The notes: generated from the letters alone by a model not told the origin. A stretch of DNA of 64,000 nt from Gracilaria gracilis (GCA_030374805.1 JARGSG010000056.1:186001-250000), one strand, 5' to 3'; counted from the first letter of the stretch, positions 27,698-38,651 are shown. A program made the numbers and translations.

Positions 27698-30496
27698 TCA
27701 TGCCTTATTCCATGTTAGCCTTTGGGTGTGGTGGTCTTTCACATATAGTTTGAGATCCTTGAACAATTGATCAAGTGAAGCAGCCCATTTACGATGAGAG
27801 TCAGGGGTTTCGCTTTGCTTCGCACTCATTTTGACCTTGTGAAGGAAGAATTCACCTGCCGCTGCCATGTCACCAACGAACGAAGTAGCCTTCTCTTCAA
27901 CAGCAACCCATCCTAGAGCAGCCACATATTCTCCTACCGCATTGCAATGGTTTGCTAGGTTGTCACGAGGATTGATTTCTTCAACAAAGGCGTTAACAGC
28001 ACCCATCTTGGTTGCTATAGGTGCGAGCATGTCTTGGAAATCATCTGGTTTTGGCATCTTCATGGCTTTCCCAAGAAATTCTGCCTCCGCTTCCCATGCT
28101 TCAGCAAATACCTTTGCTTGGCGCTCAACCTCACCGCCAATTGCTTGTGAACACTGGGTAAACTCAACCAAAGGTCCAGAAATAAGCTTTTTGAAGTCTT
28201 CAACGTAGTCTGAACTAGCGGATAAACCTTGAGCAACATCAGGACTTGAACGTACGGCAGATGTTTTACGTCCTTTAGGCGCATTCCACACAAGCTTTTG
28301 AGTGTGGTATTCCTTAACGTAGGCCTTTAGTTCGGCGTACAACGCTTCTAAGGCAGTCGCCCAAAGGCGGTGGGATTCGGCGTCATCGGTGTTCTTGGCG
28401 CCGGTCTTGACCTTATTGAGATAAAACTGACCTGCTCCAAACATGTCACCAATGAAAGCTACAGGCTTCTCATCAACTGCCACCCAGCCAAGAGCAGATA
28501 TAGATTCGCTAACAGAGTTGCAATGATTTGCAAGCGGATCGCGTGGGCTTGTCTGATTCGTAATCTCAGCAACTTCACCCATCTTCCCTGCGATAGGGGC
28601 GAGAAGGTCTTGAATGTCATCAGGTTTCGGTATCCCGATAGCCTTCGCTAAGAACTCAGCTTCTGCTTCCCATGCCGCTGCCAGTGGCTTTGATTGCTCT
28701 TCCACCTCTCCGCCGATTTTCTTCGAAGCCTCTACAAACGCAGCAAGAGGACCAGTGAGTAGCTCCTTGAAAGCAGTGACATAATCCTTTGCAGAGCCGT
28801 TATCATCGTCATCGTAGGAAAGCGTAGAACGAGGAGCAGCCTTTGCTCTCTTTGGAGGGTTCCAAACTAACTTCTGTGTGTGGTACTCTTTCACATAGGC
28901 TTTGAGATCTTTGTACAGTGATTCCAAGGCAGCCGCCCATGTACGATGCGCATCTGGCTTGTCAGTACTCTTGGCGCCCATTTTGACCTTATTGAGGTAG
29001 AATTGACCGGCGTCAGCAGAGTCCCCTACGAACGATACTGCCTTTTCATCAACAGCAACCCACCCGAGAACGGCCACCGATTCCCCAACTGCGCTGCAAT
29101 GATTTGTGAACGTGCCACGAGGACCACACTTTTCTGTGATAGTACCAACTTTTCCCATCTCGGTTGCTATCGGAGTCAACATGTCTTGATAATCATCTGG
29201 CTTTGGCGTACAGATGGCCTTGGTAAGAAAATCAGCTTCCGCTTGCCAAGCAGCGGCAAAGATTTTAGACTGCTCTTCAACTTCACCGCCAAGTATCGTA
29301 GACGCCTCTACAAACTTGGCAAGGGGACCTGCAATGAGCTCTTCGAATGCGGTGAGATAATTGGTGTCATCATCGGTGGTTTCGGCGACCTCACTTGGGA
29401 CTTCCTTTTTCTGTCCAGCAACACCAGCAATACCTGTTCCATACCTCAACCCCATTGTGTAATACTCTTTGACAAAGGACTTCGATACGGAGAATAAAGA
29501 TTTAAGCGTATCTACAAAAGCTTTGTGGTCTGCAGCATCTGATTGCTTCTTGGTAGACATAAGGATTTTGTTGAGATAGAACGAAGCAGAGCCGTCGGCA
29601 TCAGTGATAAAAGTAGTTGGCTTCTCAGTGGCGACAATCCATGACACCATGCTCACTGCCTCCTCCAAAGCCTTGACGTGACTGAAATGTGGGTCACTGT
29701 TCGGGCACTCTGATCCCTTCTCCCCAGCCGCACTCATGAACTTGATGATCGGCTGCAACATGGTTTGTTTCTTGTCGTCGTCTGGGGCGCCTGGAATCTC
29801 ACTAGCAGTGACAAGGTAATCATAGACAGCGTCAACAGCGCCAAACACGTTCTTCGCTTGCTCCTCCGCCAAACCACCAAGTTTAGATGCTGAGGTCAGG
29901 AAAGTCTTGGCAGCGTCATCAATTACATTGGTACGATAGTCCACGAGATGGGCGGCGGTATGCGTGCTGACATCGCGAGAAGAAGGGGCGCTCACGGTAG
30001 GTTTTTCATCGATCACAGCCGTTGGAGACGGGGCGGAATGCGCTGAGACCGGAATAGCCTTTGCGCAGTGTTTCTCCACGTATGCCTTGACAGCAGCAAG
30101 AACAGACTCGACAGCTTTGGCTAGTTCAGAATGAGATGCATCACTCATGACCTTGAGCTGTTTGAGGGATTCATCCGCTTCCTCGGTGATATGTTGCAGC
30201 TGCTCAGCTGGATTATCAGCAGCAACGCATGTGGTGGCCGCAGACGCAGTTGCCATGGCATTGAGGTGGTGATACAAAATATCGGTGGTGGGAACTACAT
30301 CAAGCACATCATCAATGATGGTAAGTTGAGAATCCAATTGTTCCTTCTGCTCGGCAGTAGGTCTATCAGCAGAAGTGAAATCAGATGCAAGCTGCATACA
30401 CTTTCGGAATTGTTCAAGCGGCGCTGTCATACGATCGCCGAACTTGACAGCGACGGCTGAAAGCGAGAAGGACGGCCGTGCCAAAGAAGCTTCCAT
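27698..30496 (-). CDS. Tandem CAP N-terminal-domain protein (about five copies)
   Basis: A 932-residue protein built from repeats of the N-terminal helical domain of adenylyl cyclase-associated protein (CAP/Srv2). Four clear copies lie at residues ~188-352, 380-546, 571-737 and 763-930. Each has PLxxFVEASxxIGGEVEEQ, AAAWEAEAEFL, a KPDDxQDMLxPI helix, NHCNAVGE, ALGWVAVDEKP, FYLNKV and a closing LKAYVKEYHTQKLVWN. A more diverged copy occupies ~24-145 (HHLNAM..., VLAAVKAYVEKHC). In canonical CAP one such domain, which binds cofilin-decorated F-actin (and adenylyl cyclase in yeast), is followed by a Pro-rich linker, WH2 and a beta-helical CARP domain. All of these are missing here. Spacers between copies are short and acidic or Ser-rich. 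The last three copies are most alike, suggesting recent duplication. A role in actin turnover is inferred. Confidence 0.85.
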   Translation of the reverse strand: MEASLARPSFSLSAVAVKFGDRMTAPLEQFRKCMQLASDFTSADRPTAEQKEQLDSQLTIIDDVLDVVPTTDILYHHLNAMATASAATTCVAADNPAEQLQHITEEADESLKQLKVMSDASHSELAKAVESVLAAVKAYVEKHCAKAIPVSAHSAPSPTAVIDEKPTVSAPSSRDVSTHTAAHLVDYRTNVIDDAAKTFLTSASKLGGLAEEQAKNVFGAVDAVYDYLVTASEIPGAPDDDKKQTMLQPIIKFMSAAGEKGSECPNSDPHFSHVKALEEAVSMVSWIVATEKPTTFITDADGSASFYLNKILMSTKKQSDAADHKAFVDTLKSLFSVSKSFVKEYYTMGLRYGTGIAGVAGQKKEVPSEVAETTDDDTNYLTAFEELIAGPLAKFVEASTILGGEVEEQSKIFAAAWQAEADFLTKAICTPKPDDYQDMLTPIATEMGKVGTITEKCGPRGTFTNHCSAVGESVAVLGWVAVDEKAVSFVGDSADAGQFYLNKVKMGAKSTDKPDAHRTWAAALESLYKDLKAYVKEYHTQKLVWNPPKRAKAAPRSTLSYDDDDNGSAKDYVTAFKELLTGPLAAFVEASKKIGGEVEEQSKPLAAAWEAEAEFLAKAIGIPKPDDIQDLLAPIAGKMGEVAEITNQTSPRDPLANHCNSVSESISALGWVAVDEKPVAFIGDMFGAGQFYLNKVKTGAKNTDDAESHRLWATALEALYAELKAYVKEYHTQKLVWNAPKGRKTSAVRSSPDVAQGLSASSDYVEDFKKLISGPLVEFTQCSQAIGGEVERQAKVFAEAWEAEAEFLGKAMKMPKPDDFQDMLAPIATKMGAVNAFVEEINPRDNLANHCNAVGEYVAALGWVAVEEKATSFVGDMAAAGEFFLHKVKMSAKQSETPDSHRKWAASLDQLFKDLKLYVKDHHTQRLTWNKA

Positions 30497-30779
30497 GATG
30501 GATGCAGGGGTAGCGGGAACTAGACGATTCTACAACACACAAGCGCTCGGAATGCAGCGCCGAGGGAAAGGGAGAAGGTGCTAAATAGAAATCCTTTGGA
30601 TGCGAGTGCAGATGTGCTGTAGAGCCAACTTGCAGAACAAGCAAAAAAGCTCACATCAAGACTGCACGGTCTGACACAAATTGGGCTGGAGGTATGATAT
30701 TTTCAGGGTATGAGCTCCAGTAACTTTACACGGTAGAGCTATTTTTGACTGTTTTGGTGGCGCACTTACAGGGTTGCGA

Positions 30780-31360
30780 CCTTACGTAAAGGCGCAGGTG
30801 TATGCGATTGGCAGCTGCTGTTTGCCGATCAGGCCAGTGGCGGATTTGTGGTGACGGGCATTGTCCATCGTCCCAAGAGGGAACGATTGGAAGCATATCA
30901 AGCTGCAAGGCTACGGACCCGTTCGATAATTATCTCGGCAATCATCTCGGAAACTGCCTGATGGTGTGCAGCTGCGCTCCGGGCGATGACTGTTCAAGGC
31001 GCGGGGGGCTTTTCAAAAAGTGCAGCCTATCTATCTTCCTTCGTATGATGCGCGCGAAGTGAAACACTGATCTTGTTCTGACTGATGTGACGAATGGTTT
31101 TGTGCAGCGTTTTGGCAATATACGGGTAGAGATGTGTACGTTGGCACGACAGGAGGCGCATGGGTTCCTGCTCGCGTCGGCAAAGACGCTGACTCGTGTG
31201 CCACGGCCATTCGCACATCGTCATCGATTTGGAACGAAGGTCATCAAAAATCGCTGAAGGAGCCAGTGATATTGAAGAACGGCGATGACGTCAGCTGCTT
31301 GTACCATTCCAACGCTCAGCACTCCGCGTCACGTCCTACACAACGGCCCGCGCGATAGGA
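30780..31360 (+). other. Candidate spliced gene for a Cys-containing protein, unresolved
   Basis: Two protein-like stretches on the plus strand. The first (about 30802-31061) encodes ICGDGHCPSSQEGTIGSISS and MVCSCAPGDDCSRRGGL, with several Cys. The second, after a TTTTGTGCAG acceptor at 31098-31107, encodes FWQYTGRDVYVGTTGGAWVP and NGDDVSCLYHSN before a stop at 31356-31358. I could not find a donor that joins them convincingly, and no family is recognised. Confidence 0.3.
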
Positions 31361-31835
31361 ATTCGATACCGGGGCGAGGGTTAAAAGAGTTAGCCCTTTT
31401 AACTTCAGGAGGGTTACAGGCCGATAAGTGCGTAATGTTAGACAGATAGTTTATCTACCGTAGGTGACTCCTCAAGACAACTCCACGTCAAGTCTTCAAC
31501 ATGTGATCAGACAACAGCTCGGACGCAAGCAAATGTTGGCTATCCTTGCTTGTAAAAGAAGGGCTGACGATGCAAGTTGCGACTTGTTCCAATGGCTTAT
31601 CGCCAAGCGCCACCAGCACACGCGTCCACGTGGCGGCGAGGAGACCGCTTCACGCGCGAAGCGGCAAGAGCACCGCCTCCAATTAGACTCGGCAGCCAAT
31701 GGCTCATCGCCACCTCGCGCCACCGGCACCGCCAAGCTGCTCAGCGCGCGCCACAGCGGCGCGCAACCTCGCCCCGCCATCGACGGCGCGCGCGCGGCGA
31801 CCAGAGTGTCGTGCCCGTCCGCGCACGCCGCAAAC

Positions 31836-33131
31836 ATGGCGCTTTCGGCCCGCGTGTACGGAGCTTACTCGCGTCGCCGGTTTTCCGTTGCGTCTCATGG
31901 CGCTTCTTCGTTTGTGCCATCCGGCGTGCCGTTGCGTTTCGTCGTCGCCTTTGGCGCTTGTACACGCTCTTTGCATTGCCTCCGTCGCCCGCTGTCTCGT
32001 CGTCAACCCCCGTCAACATCTCGCCTTGTTGAGCGATCGCGCTGTGGAGCAGCTGGTCGCCCTGTGTGCTCGCTCGGTAACATGCCTGATGTGGCCGCGT
32101 CGCTCTACGAGCATGAACGGTCTGTAGCGCTTTCGGCTGTCGCGCACGCCAGTCGTCTTGCTCGCGCGCTGCAGAGCCAATTTGTATCCGATGGCGCTAT
32201 GACAAAGAAGGATAACTCGCCCGTCACCGTCGCCGATTTTGCAGTGCAGGCGCTTATCGTGCATAAATTGCTCACCGCGTTTCCCGAGGACAAGTTCATT
32301 GCTGAGGAGACTACCGCCGCTCTCGTGAAAGATCCACAACTGCGGAAAGACGTGGTCAGCGCTACCGGCCTCACTGAACAGCAAGTTCTTGCTGCTATCG
32401 ACGTTTGCTCGCATCCTGGCGGCGATGGTGCTAGGACTTGGATTTTGGACCCCATCGACGGCACGAGGGGTTTTATTGCTATGCGACAGTACTGCATTGC
32501 GCTTGGCTTTATTGAAGACGGTGTCGTTAAGCTCGGCGTCTTGGGATGTCCAAATCTTCCCACCAACAATGTTCAACATGCTGATTCAAACAGTCACATA
32601 GGATGCCTGTTTCACGCTACACTTGGCGGCGGGTCATGGATGACATCGGAAGCAGTTGTGCGCTCAGGAGATGCCTCTCCCAACAGCGTACTACAGCCTA
32701 TGGCTCATCATGAGTGTCGCGTGTCAGACATCGACAGCCCGAAGCGTAGCATACTATGCGAGTCTGTCGAGTCCCTCCATTCCTCTCATGATCTCAGCGC
32801 TCAGGTGGCTGCAATTCTGGGGGTGAGTGAGCCACCAGTTCGAATGGATAGCCAAGCAAAGTACGGCTGTATGGCTAGAGGTGATTTCGGCATCTTTTTG
32901 CGCTTTCCCAAGCCAGGCTACGTTGAGAACGTTTGGGACAGTGCCCCTGCAGCTATCATTGTGGAGGAAGCTGGAGGACGCGTCACTGATGGAAAAGGTA
33001 GGCCTCTCAACTTTTCACTGGGTCGCACGATTGACAATGAAGATGGAATCGTCGCCACGAACGGCATAGTGCACGATCTGGTCATCAGTGCCGTTCAACA
33101 AGTAATGTCAGAAACCAGAAAATCCGTCTAG
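31836..33131 (+). CDS. 3'(2'),5'-bisphosphate nucleotidase, HAL2/SAL1-like
   Basis: 431 residues from the ATG at 31836, with an Arg/Ser-rich, acid-poor leader that looks like an organellar targeting peptide. An ATG at 32082 would give a 349-residue protein, the usual cytosolic length. It is a member of the lithium-sensitive inositol monophosphatase superfamily, which hydrolyses PAP to AMP in sulfate assimilation. Motifs are DNSPVTVADFAVQ, the metal-binding EE pair (FIAEETTA), WILDPIDGTRGF, and the late VWDSAPAAIIVEEAGGRVTD with its metal-binding Asp. A 31464 start is also open, but that extension overlaps the region upstream of the probable promoter. In plants the homologue (SAL1) is dual-targeted to plastid and mitochondrion, consistent with the longer form. 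Confidence 0.88.
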   Translation: MALSARVYGAYSRRRFSVASHGASSFVPSGVPLRFVVAFGACTRSLHCLRRPLSRRQPPSTSRLVERSRCGAAGRPVCSLGNMPDVAASLYEHERSVALSAVAHASRLARALQSQFVSDGAMTKKDNSPVTVADFAVQALIVHKLLTAFPEDKFIAEETTAALVKDPQLRKDVVSATGLTEQQVLAAIDVCSHPGGDGARTWILDPIDGTRGFIAMRQYCIALGFIEDGVVKLGVLGCPNLPTNNVQHADSNSHIGCLFHATLGGGSWMTSEAVVRSGDASPNSVLQPMAHHECRVSDIDSPKRSILCESVESLHSSHDLSAQVAAILGVSEPPVRMDSQAKYGCMARGDFGIFLRFPKPGYVENVWDSAPAAIIVEEAGGRVTDGKGRPLNFSLGRTIDNEDGIVATNGIVHDLVISAVQQVMSETRKSV

Positions 33132-33330
33132 CCAAACAAGTAGTTGCGAGAACTGAAATGAACACGTTCTTGAGGCGGAACTACTTGAGTCACACTTTTG
33201 ACTATATTGCACATACGATTAACTCAAACTGATGGCTGATCACCTTTTACCTTCTGGCCAATAAAAAGAGTCAGCAATGAACTCTCTCAATGTCTACCGT
33301 CGTTGGGCGCAAAACGAGGAAATACCTGAG

Positions 33331-34062
33331 CTATGCGTTTCCTGCTCTTCCGTTACTTTTCTCAGCGTTTGCATGTTCTGCGGTTTCCAAAAAGAACCGT
33401 GACTTCTGAGCATCGTACACGCTGAAACAAGCGTCGTTGCTTTCATTCTCATAAGCACTGGCATCTCCTCGATGGGAAGTTTTTGTTCCGATGGAGCTTG
33501 AGTCCTGAGCAAAGAAGATGTGATCATTTTGAGTGAGAACGTGACGAATGGATGACGCTATTATGCTCTCTGAGCCAAGTTTGTTCAGTTGATTAGGATG
33601 CGTGGTTTCAATTCTTTCCCTTATTTGTTTTGCGTTCAATGGATTACCGTTCAACAGAGCTTCGCCGATCCACTGTAACATCGGAACCTGAGAAATGTTC
33701 CTGTTATTCTTCTTCTTTACAGACAGTTTATCGCCAGGTGGCAAGATGAACGAAAGGCTCATGCTATCATCGCGCCCGTATGTGATTTCAGCTTGTGAGC
33801 GGAGAAGTTTTGGCGGAGACAGCTTGTGCAAGAAGTCGCCGTTTACGAGTATCCCATTTTTGCTCAGCGTCTTTACTTCGAACGCTTGTAGTTCGGGAAC
33901 ATATCGGATTGTAAAATGTTGACGACTTACTACAGAGGCTTCTGACAAAACCAAGTCACATTCAACTCCTTTCCCTCCTCTTCCCAGTGTAATCATTGGT
34001 TTTGCCATATAGTACTCCCAGTCCTTCCCAACCAACTTCGCATATGCTCGCGTTTCTGTCAT
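33331..34062 (-). CDS. FHA-domain protein, Fhl1-like
   Basis: A 243-residue protein. The first ~110 residues form a forkhead-associated (phosphothreonine-binding) domain: YAKLVGKDWEYYMAKPMITLGR with the GR of the binding loop, SVVSRQHFTIRY (SxxH motif) and KNGILVNG. The opening YAKLVG and W-Y-Y pattern is typical of the FHA domain of yeast Fhl1 and plant FHA2 rather than of kinases. A basic linker (KKKNNRN) leads to a helical segment MLQWIGEALLNGNPLNAKQI, resembling the first helix of a forkhead domain, and then a Ser/Asn-rich tail. It may regulate transcription. It is convergent with the nucleotidase, 200 bp away. Confidence 0.82.
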   Translation of the reverse strand: MTETRAYAKLVGKDWEYYMAKPMITLGRGGKGVECDLVLSEASVVSRQHFTIRYVPELQAFEVKTLSKNGILVNGDFLHKLSPPKLLRSQAEITYGRDDSMSLSFILPPGDKLSVKKKNNRNISQVPMLQWIGEALLNGNPLNAKQIRERIETTHPNQLNKLGSESIIASSIRHVLTQNDHIFFAQDSSSIGTKTSHRGDASAYENESNDACFSVYDAQKSRFFLETAEHANAEKSNGRAGNA

Positions 34063-36719
34063 CTAGACGTTTGCGAATTTGCGACTTGGTGATTTCACTC
34101 CGTACTTCAGGAACGTTCCTTTGCGATGAATGCTTTAGATAACTCCCAGAACTTATTCCGAGGGACGACGGAACACCTTGGGCTTCAGAATATTTCCGTC
34201 AACTAAAACCTTGAAGAGTTGGTCACGCTCATAAGCAAAACTAACAACGAAGAGCAGAGTCATTGGCTGTTAGATCCAACGGTTTCTGTCATCTGATTGC
34301 ATCTTCGACAAAGGTTTTATACCGAAACATGCAACGTTGGGGCGCCTGAACAGAAAGCTGTTGCAAAAAAAAATTGGCGCCAACGTCTCATCAGATCTAC
34401 CCTCGGTAGCTCTAGGAAAGTGATCCCTGATGTGCAATGCACGACGCGCCGCACAGCTCCAAGTCACTTTCGGCATCCATGTCATGTCATCCAAGGCATG
34501 TCACCACCATTCCCTCACCTACACACAAGCATCTCCACCACCTCACAACACACAAACATCTCGCATAGACCGTTTCTGTTGGAAGAAACGTTTTTCTGTA
34601 ACTACACACTAGGTAAGCCCGCACACTTTTCGACCATTGCCTAATTAGTTGCCCTACACAAAGCCTTTTTCGATCAAGGAAGGGATAGTAGCCTCGACAA
34701 CGTTCTTTGAGGACATCTGTGCTCTATGTGTTTTAGAACTCGCGGTCTACAATACCATTATCTTTTCCATAATGAAAGATCCATGTGAAAGTACTCATGG
34801 CTTGTGCCCGACATAAAGCTATGACTGTGTCGTTACAGCCTCTCAGTAGGTCACCAATTTGTCAAAGGTGTGTAGCAAAATAAGATAACAATGGCTTCAA
34901 GTCCGTTCGTCGTGCTGCTCTCCTATTAACGTCTGCCGAATCGATGGGCACCTTTACTTCTTACGCTGTGCTAGAAACGAAGAAAAACAGCAAAAGCATA
35001 GCGCACTGCTGTTTGGACCCAATCAGCAATGAACGTGAAGTTCGGAAGTCTGAAGTTGTGCTAGCGCAGCTCTTTACGGGATAAGTTTGTTGGCTCCATC
35101 CAGTGGATACGTATATTGGCGAAGAGCCAACGCGATGCCATTCTGTCCCAACATGAAGAAAGAGGTTGACCACGTGTTATTCTGGTGTTCTTTGACAAAC
35201 GTTTCACAAGTGAGAAGAAAGAAGACAAAGCAATGCCTTCCGGAAGAGAGAAAGCTTCATTTAAAGCTTAACTGCAATTCAGCAAATAGAAAACTGCTGT
35301 CCACATTAAAGAAGAAGAAGACAGCAATGACCCGGGACGTCGTTAAACTCGCCCTTGCGATCGGCGCACCGATCGCTTTCGGACTTGGGATGTCAAAAAA
35401 CTCACATAGGCGATCGGCGCACCGTTCGCCTCTCCGGACTCGGGATGTCACTAAACTCGGCCGTGCAGTCGACCTTGCCGCCGCTGGCATGTCGATCGCC
35501 ATTCGAACCTTGGTGCTATGTCGTTAAACGGGCCCCGGTTAGCTGCTCGACAGCAGTAGGCACGGAATCGGCCATATGAAGACGGCTCCACCACCGTTTC
35601 CCTGACTTTTCCCCACCGTAATTGAACTCTTACGGAGACATGAATACGGTCGGGGTTTTTGCAGGGTTTTCTCGAAGACTACGATGGAATTGATGGACGC
35701 TGACCCGATTTCGAGCTGATTCTTTGGTACTAATGTCGCCGACGATATGAGGGTTGGTACAAGAGAATCTTGTCATGATCTTCTGATGGGACAACGTGGT
35801 ACTAGCAAGAGCGCCTTGTCGTGGTGTGGCCCTCTGCCGATGACCTACACAGAGGGTGAATGAAGAGGTATAATCTGGGAGGAACAAGGGATAAAAGGCG
35901 ATGATCATCGGTAGCGAAATGCTCTAACGCAACCGAGAATACCTTTGAGATCTAGCGCTTTGTTTACGCAACAACTACGTAGCTCAGTGATCGTAGCACG
36001 ACTGAACATTTCAAGTTAGCAGCTATATTAGCATACGTAGATAAAGTGCTGTAGGTATTGGAGGTTCATTATGAACCTCACGACGTACGAGAAATCAACG
36101 TACGATGCTCATAAATAAGAAGAAGAAGAAAGACAGCAATGAAAAAGATGGCCATCAGAGGTCATCAAAATCTTTGACCTTCTTCACAAGAGAAGGCATC
36201 TATAGTCTGCACAGTTTCCCGGCTTCTTCGCGATAAAGAGTAGTAGACCACAATAAAGAAAAAGAAAAACTTCTCTTCTCCGATTGATATCTGTTTTTGT
36301 CGTCCAACGAAACTCGTGGTCTGCTACATCCGGGTATTGAAACACGCCTTTCTGCAATGCTCGTAATTTTAAAGAGTGAAGCGTGGGCCAAGCTCCTGCA
36401 AGCGAGCTTTGCCTCTCGCAGAACTAAATACATATCGATGAAAGCGGAAGAAGATGAAGTCGCGTTGGTTGTGAAATGTGGCTACTTGCCACCTGACAAA
36501 ATTGGGAGTATGCGAAAATAGTGAGGCCATCATTCTCGCGACGTGCAGTCCTTCAGGCCGCGTTGAGGTTGTTGAGAATTACCTCGTCATGGCATGACCG
36601 ATTTCCAAGGGTATGTCCAAAGGGAATGCATCGTGGATCAACAATGCTCCTTCACTAGTGCTTTTCTTGGTCACGGAAGAACTGGTCCCAACGAATCCCA
36701 CGCCCGCCGATACAAACCA
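34063..36719. other. 2.65-kb gene-poor region
   Basis: No gene supported. It contains the direct repeat at 35350-35463, several A-rich stretches (35310-35330, 36110-36140), and a plus-strand frame of 146 codons (35087-35527) that owes much of its length to the repeat. No homology is recognised, and no transposon ends are obvious. Confidence 0.45.
35350..35463. repeat. Two-copy direct repeat of about 57 bp
   Basis: Two adjacent imperfect copies begin with GATCGGCGCACCG and end with a GGGATGTCA(A/C)(A/T)AAACTC stretch. Each copy contains the palindromic core CGATCG/GCGATCGGCGC. Function unknown. Confidence 0.6.
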
Positions 36720-38048
36720 TTAATTGCTGTTAGGATACTGGCGCGATACATCTCCCATGGCAGTTTCGTAGCATTCCCATCCCCAGGAGCCCCCATGACT
36801 TAATATATCTATCTCGCTTGGGAATGAAATTGGCTCTTGCTTCTTGTCGCCAAATTGCTCTCCCTCTTTTCTCGGGATACGTTGCTTGAAATAATCAAGT
36901 AGAAGTTTTCCCACGCCCTGTCTCTTCCGTCCGCAGCTCGCTTCGGTATTGTTAGTTTCGCCTTCAGCTTCGCTCGTAGCTAATGAAGCATTTCCTAGAG
37001 GCGGTTTCTTACAACTTTCAACCCCTGGCGCTATCCGTTCTTGCAGCCACTTCCGCGAGCTTTGCTTTGCTTGGATATCTTGATCAATATCCTTCATAAG
37101 CATCTCGGAGGCTTCCATCATCCATTCCTGGTCGCTTCCTGACCAACCCACCTTGCTTTGTCCAAAAGCGTGTACATGGGATGTGTGCTGCGGCTTTTGT
37201 GGATCATCAGAGCAGCCAAATGCAGCGCACAAAAACCGTCGCGCTGGATATGCGTTATCCGAGCTTTTGGTCGCTTCCCACGCATTCTTCTCTTCCCACA
37301 GCCACTTCATGGCCGTAGTTTTTTGGTCCAACGTCAACGGACGAACCGGCTCTTCCTCAGCATGTTCTTCTTGGTGCTTCGGAGCTTGAGGCGCGGTTCG
37401 ACTCAAAGTCGCTGACGTCCGACGTCTGACACGTCTGGGCTCTTCTGCCCTGTCAGATATCGGAATAACGTCCCTGGCGGGACCTCGACCTCGTTTCATC
37501 CCAACGCGTACACTCCCCGCGCTTCTCAAACGCCCATTGCCATCATCCCTGGGCGCACTAACATCTCTCCGCGCACCAACACCCCTGCGCGCACCAATGT
37601 CCCTGCGCGCACTGACAACCTTGAGCCCACCAACAACGTCTTCTTCAGCACGCTTTCCTGGAGCCTTCTCGGCTTGGGGCGCTGTTTTGTTCACATTGGC
37701 CGAGGTCCGACGTCTGACACGTCTGGGTTGTTCTACCGTGCCAGATATCGGAATATCATCCCTGGCTGGACTTCGGCGTCTTTTCATGCCGACACTCATA
37801 CCCCCCGCCCCTCCGAAAGGCTCATTGCGAGCATCCCTGCGCCCACCAACATCCCTGCGCTCACCAATATCTCCGCGCCTGCCAAAAGAACGATACTGCC
37901 TCGAGCGCTGCATATCTTCTTCCCTGCGCCAACCAACATCCCTGCGCTCACCACTATCTCGGCGCCCACCAACATTTCTGCGCCTACCAAAACCGCGATA
38001 CGGCCTTGAGCGCTGCATATTATTTTCGACTCCATTTCCAAACCTCAT
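36720..38048 (-). CDS. Arg-rich protein with internal tandem repeats
   Basis: 442 residues from the Met at 38048 (MRFGNGVEN); seven codons upstream is another Met. Unrecognised. The N-terminal ~130 residues repeat RRD-V/I-G units (GERRDVGWRR, GARRDVSA). A ~45-residue block (KRRRSPARDDIPISGTVEQ, then PRRVRRRTSANV) occurs twice, separated by more RRD units, so the first half arose by duplication. The second half is not repetitive and has aromatic and Cys residues (MKWLWEEKNAW, FLCAAFGC, GGSWGWECYE). The strong basicity suggests nucleic-acid binding, and the duplicated PRRVRRR blocks could act as nuclear localisation signals. That is inference. Confidence 0.6.
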   Translation of the reverse strand: MRFGNGVENNMQRSRPYRGFGRRRNVGGRRDSGERRDVGWRREEDMQRSRQYRSFGRRGDIGERRDVGGRRDARNEPFGGAGGMSVGMKRRRSPARDDIPISGTVEQPRRVRRRTSANVNKTAPQAEKAPGKRAEEDVVGGLKVVSARRDIGARRGVGARRDVSAPRDDGNGRLRSAGSVRVGMKRGRGPARDVIPISDRAEEPRRVRRRTSATLSRTAPQAPKHQEEHAEEEPVRPLTLDQKTTAMKWLWEEKNAWEATKSSDNAYPARRFLCAAFGCSDDPQKPQHTSHVHAFGQSKVGWSGSDQEWMMEASEMLMKDIDQDIQAKQSSRKWLQERIAPGVESCKKPPLGNASLATSEAEGETNNTEASCGRKRQGVGKLLLDYFKQRIPRKEGEQFGDKKQEPISFPSEIDILSHGGSWGWECYETAMGDVSRQYPNSN

Positions 38049-38219
38049 TATGAACAATAGAAAGGTCACTGCACAAAAATGACAGCCCCTACCTCAGCAA
38101 AGACAAGAGTTGTGGAGAACGACAATCGCAACCAACAAAAAACAAACAAAGTGTGAGAATGTTTGCGTCGCGGGGCTGTGATCAGAAGCAAGGGGCGACC
38201 TGCTTCCTTATCATCCCCG

Positions 38220-38228
38220 GTTTATATA
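38220..38228 (-). promoter_or_regulatory. Possible TATA box of the Arg-rich protein gene
   Basis: On the minus strand a GTATATAAA sequence lies about 175 bp upstream of the preferred ATG at 38048. It is the only TATA-like element in the spacer. Confidence 0.4.
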
Positions 38229-38651
38229 CACAACAAAGCATGTGATACAGAGAGTACAGCACTGGCCTCGAGCGGAAGACCTAGACCGTTTCCAATTCCA
38301 TTTCGATGCCAGGAAGCCTAAGCGGAAGGCAATGCTCGCGGACAGTGGGGGTTTCATCGCACAATATTGCCCATGATGCGCAATGACTAACCTTCGTCAC
38401 AACGATGTGCATCGCGCTCATCGTGGTGACTCGAATCAAAAGATGCGCAACATGAGCGCACGAGCCTTTTGAGAGGGCCGCATGTAACATCTGCTTGCTC
38501 TAGTGCCACATGCGGCACGGCGTCTTTTGTTTTGATTACAAGCGAAGGCTCGTCGACTTGGTCGACAGGAACCCTGCGAATGGTTCATCCACCTGCTGCA
38601 CTTAATTCTTCTGGGGAACGACTGAGATAGCATGGTAGTGTCTTTGTCGAA

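Noticed and set aside
35087-35527. 146-codon plus-strand frame
   Set aside because: Much of it is the two-copy 57-bp repeat and there is no protein-like pattern.
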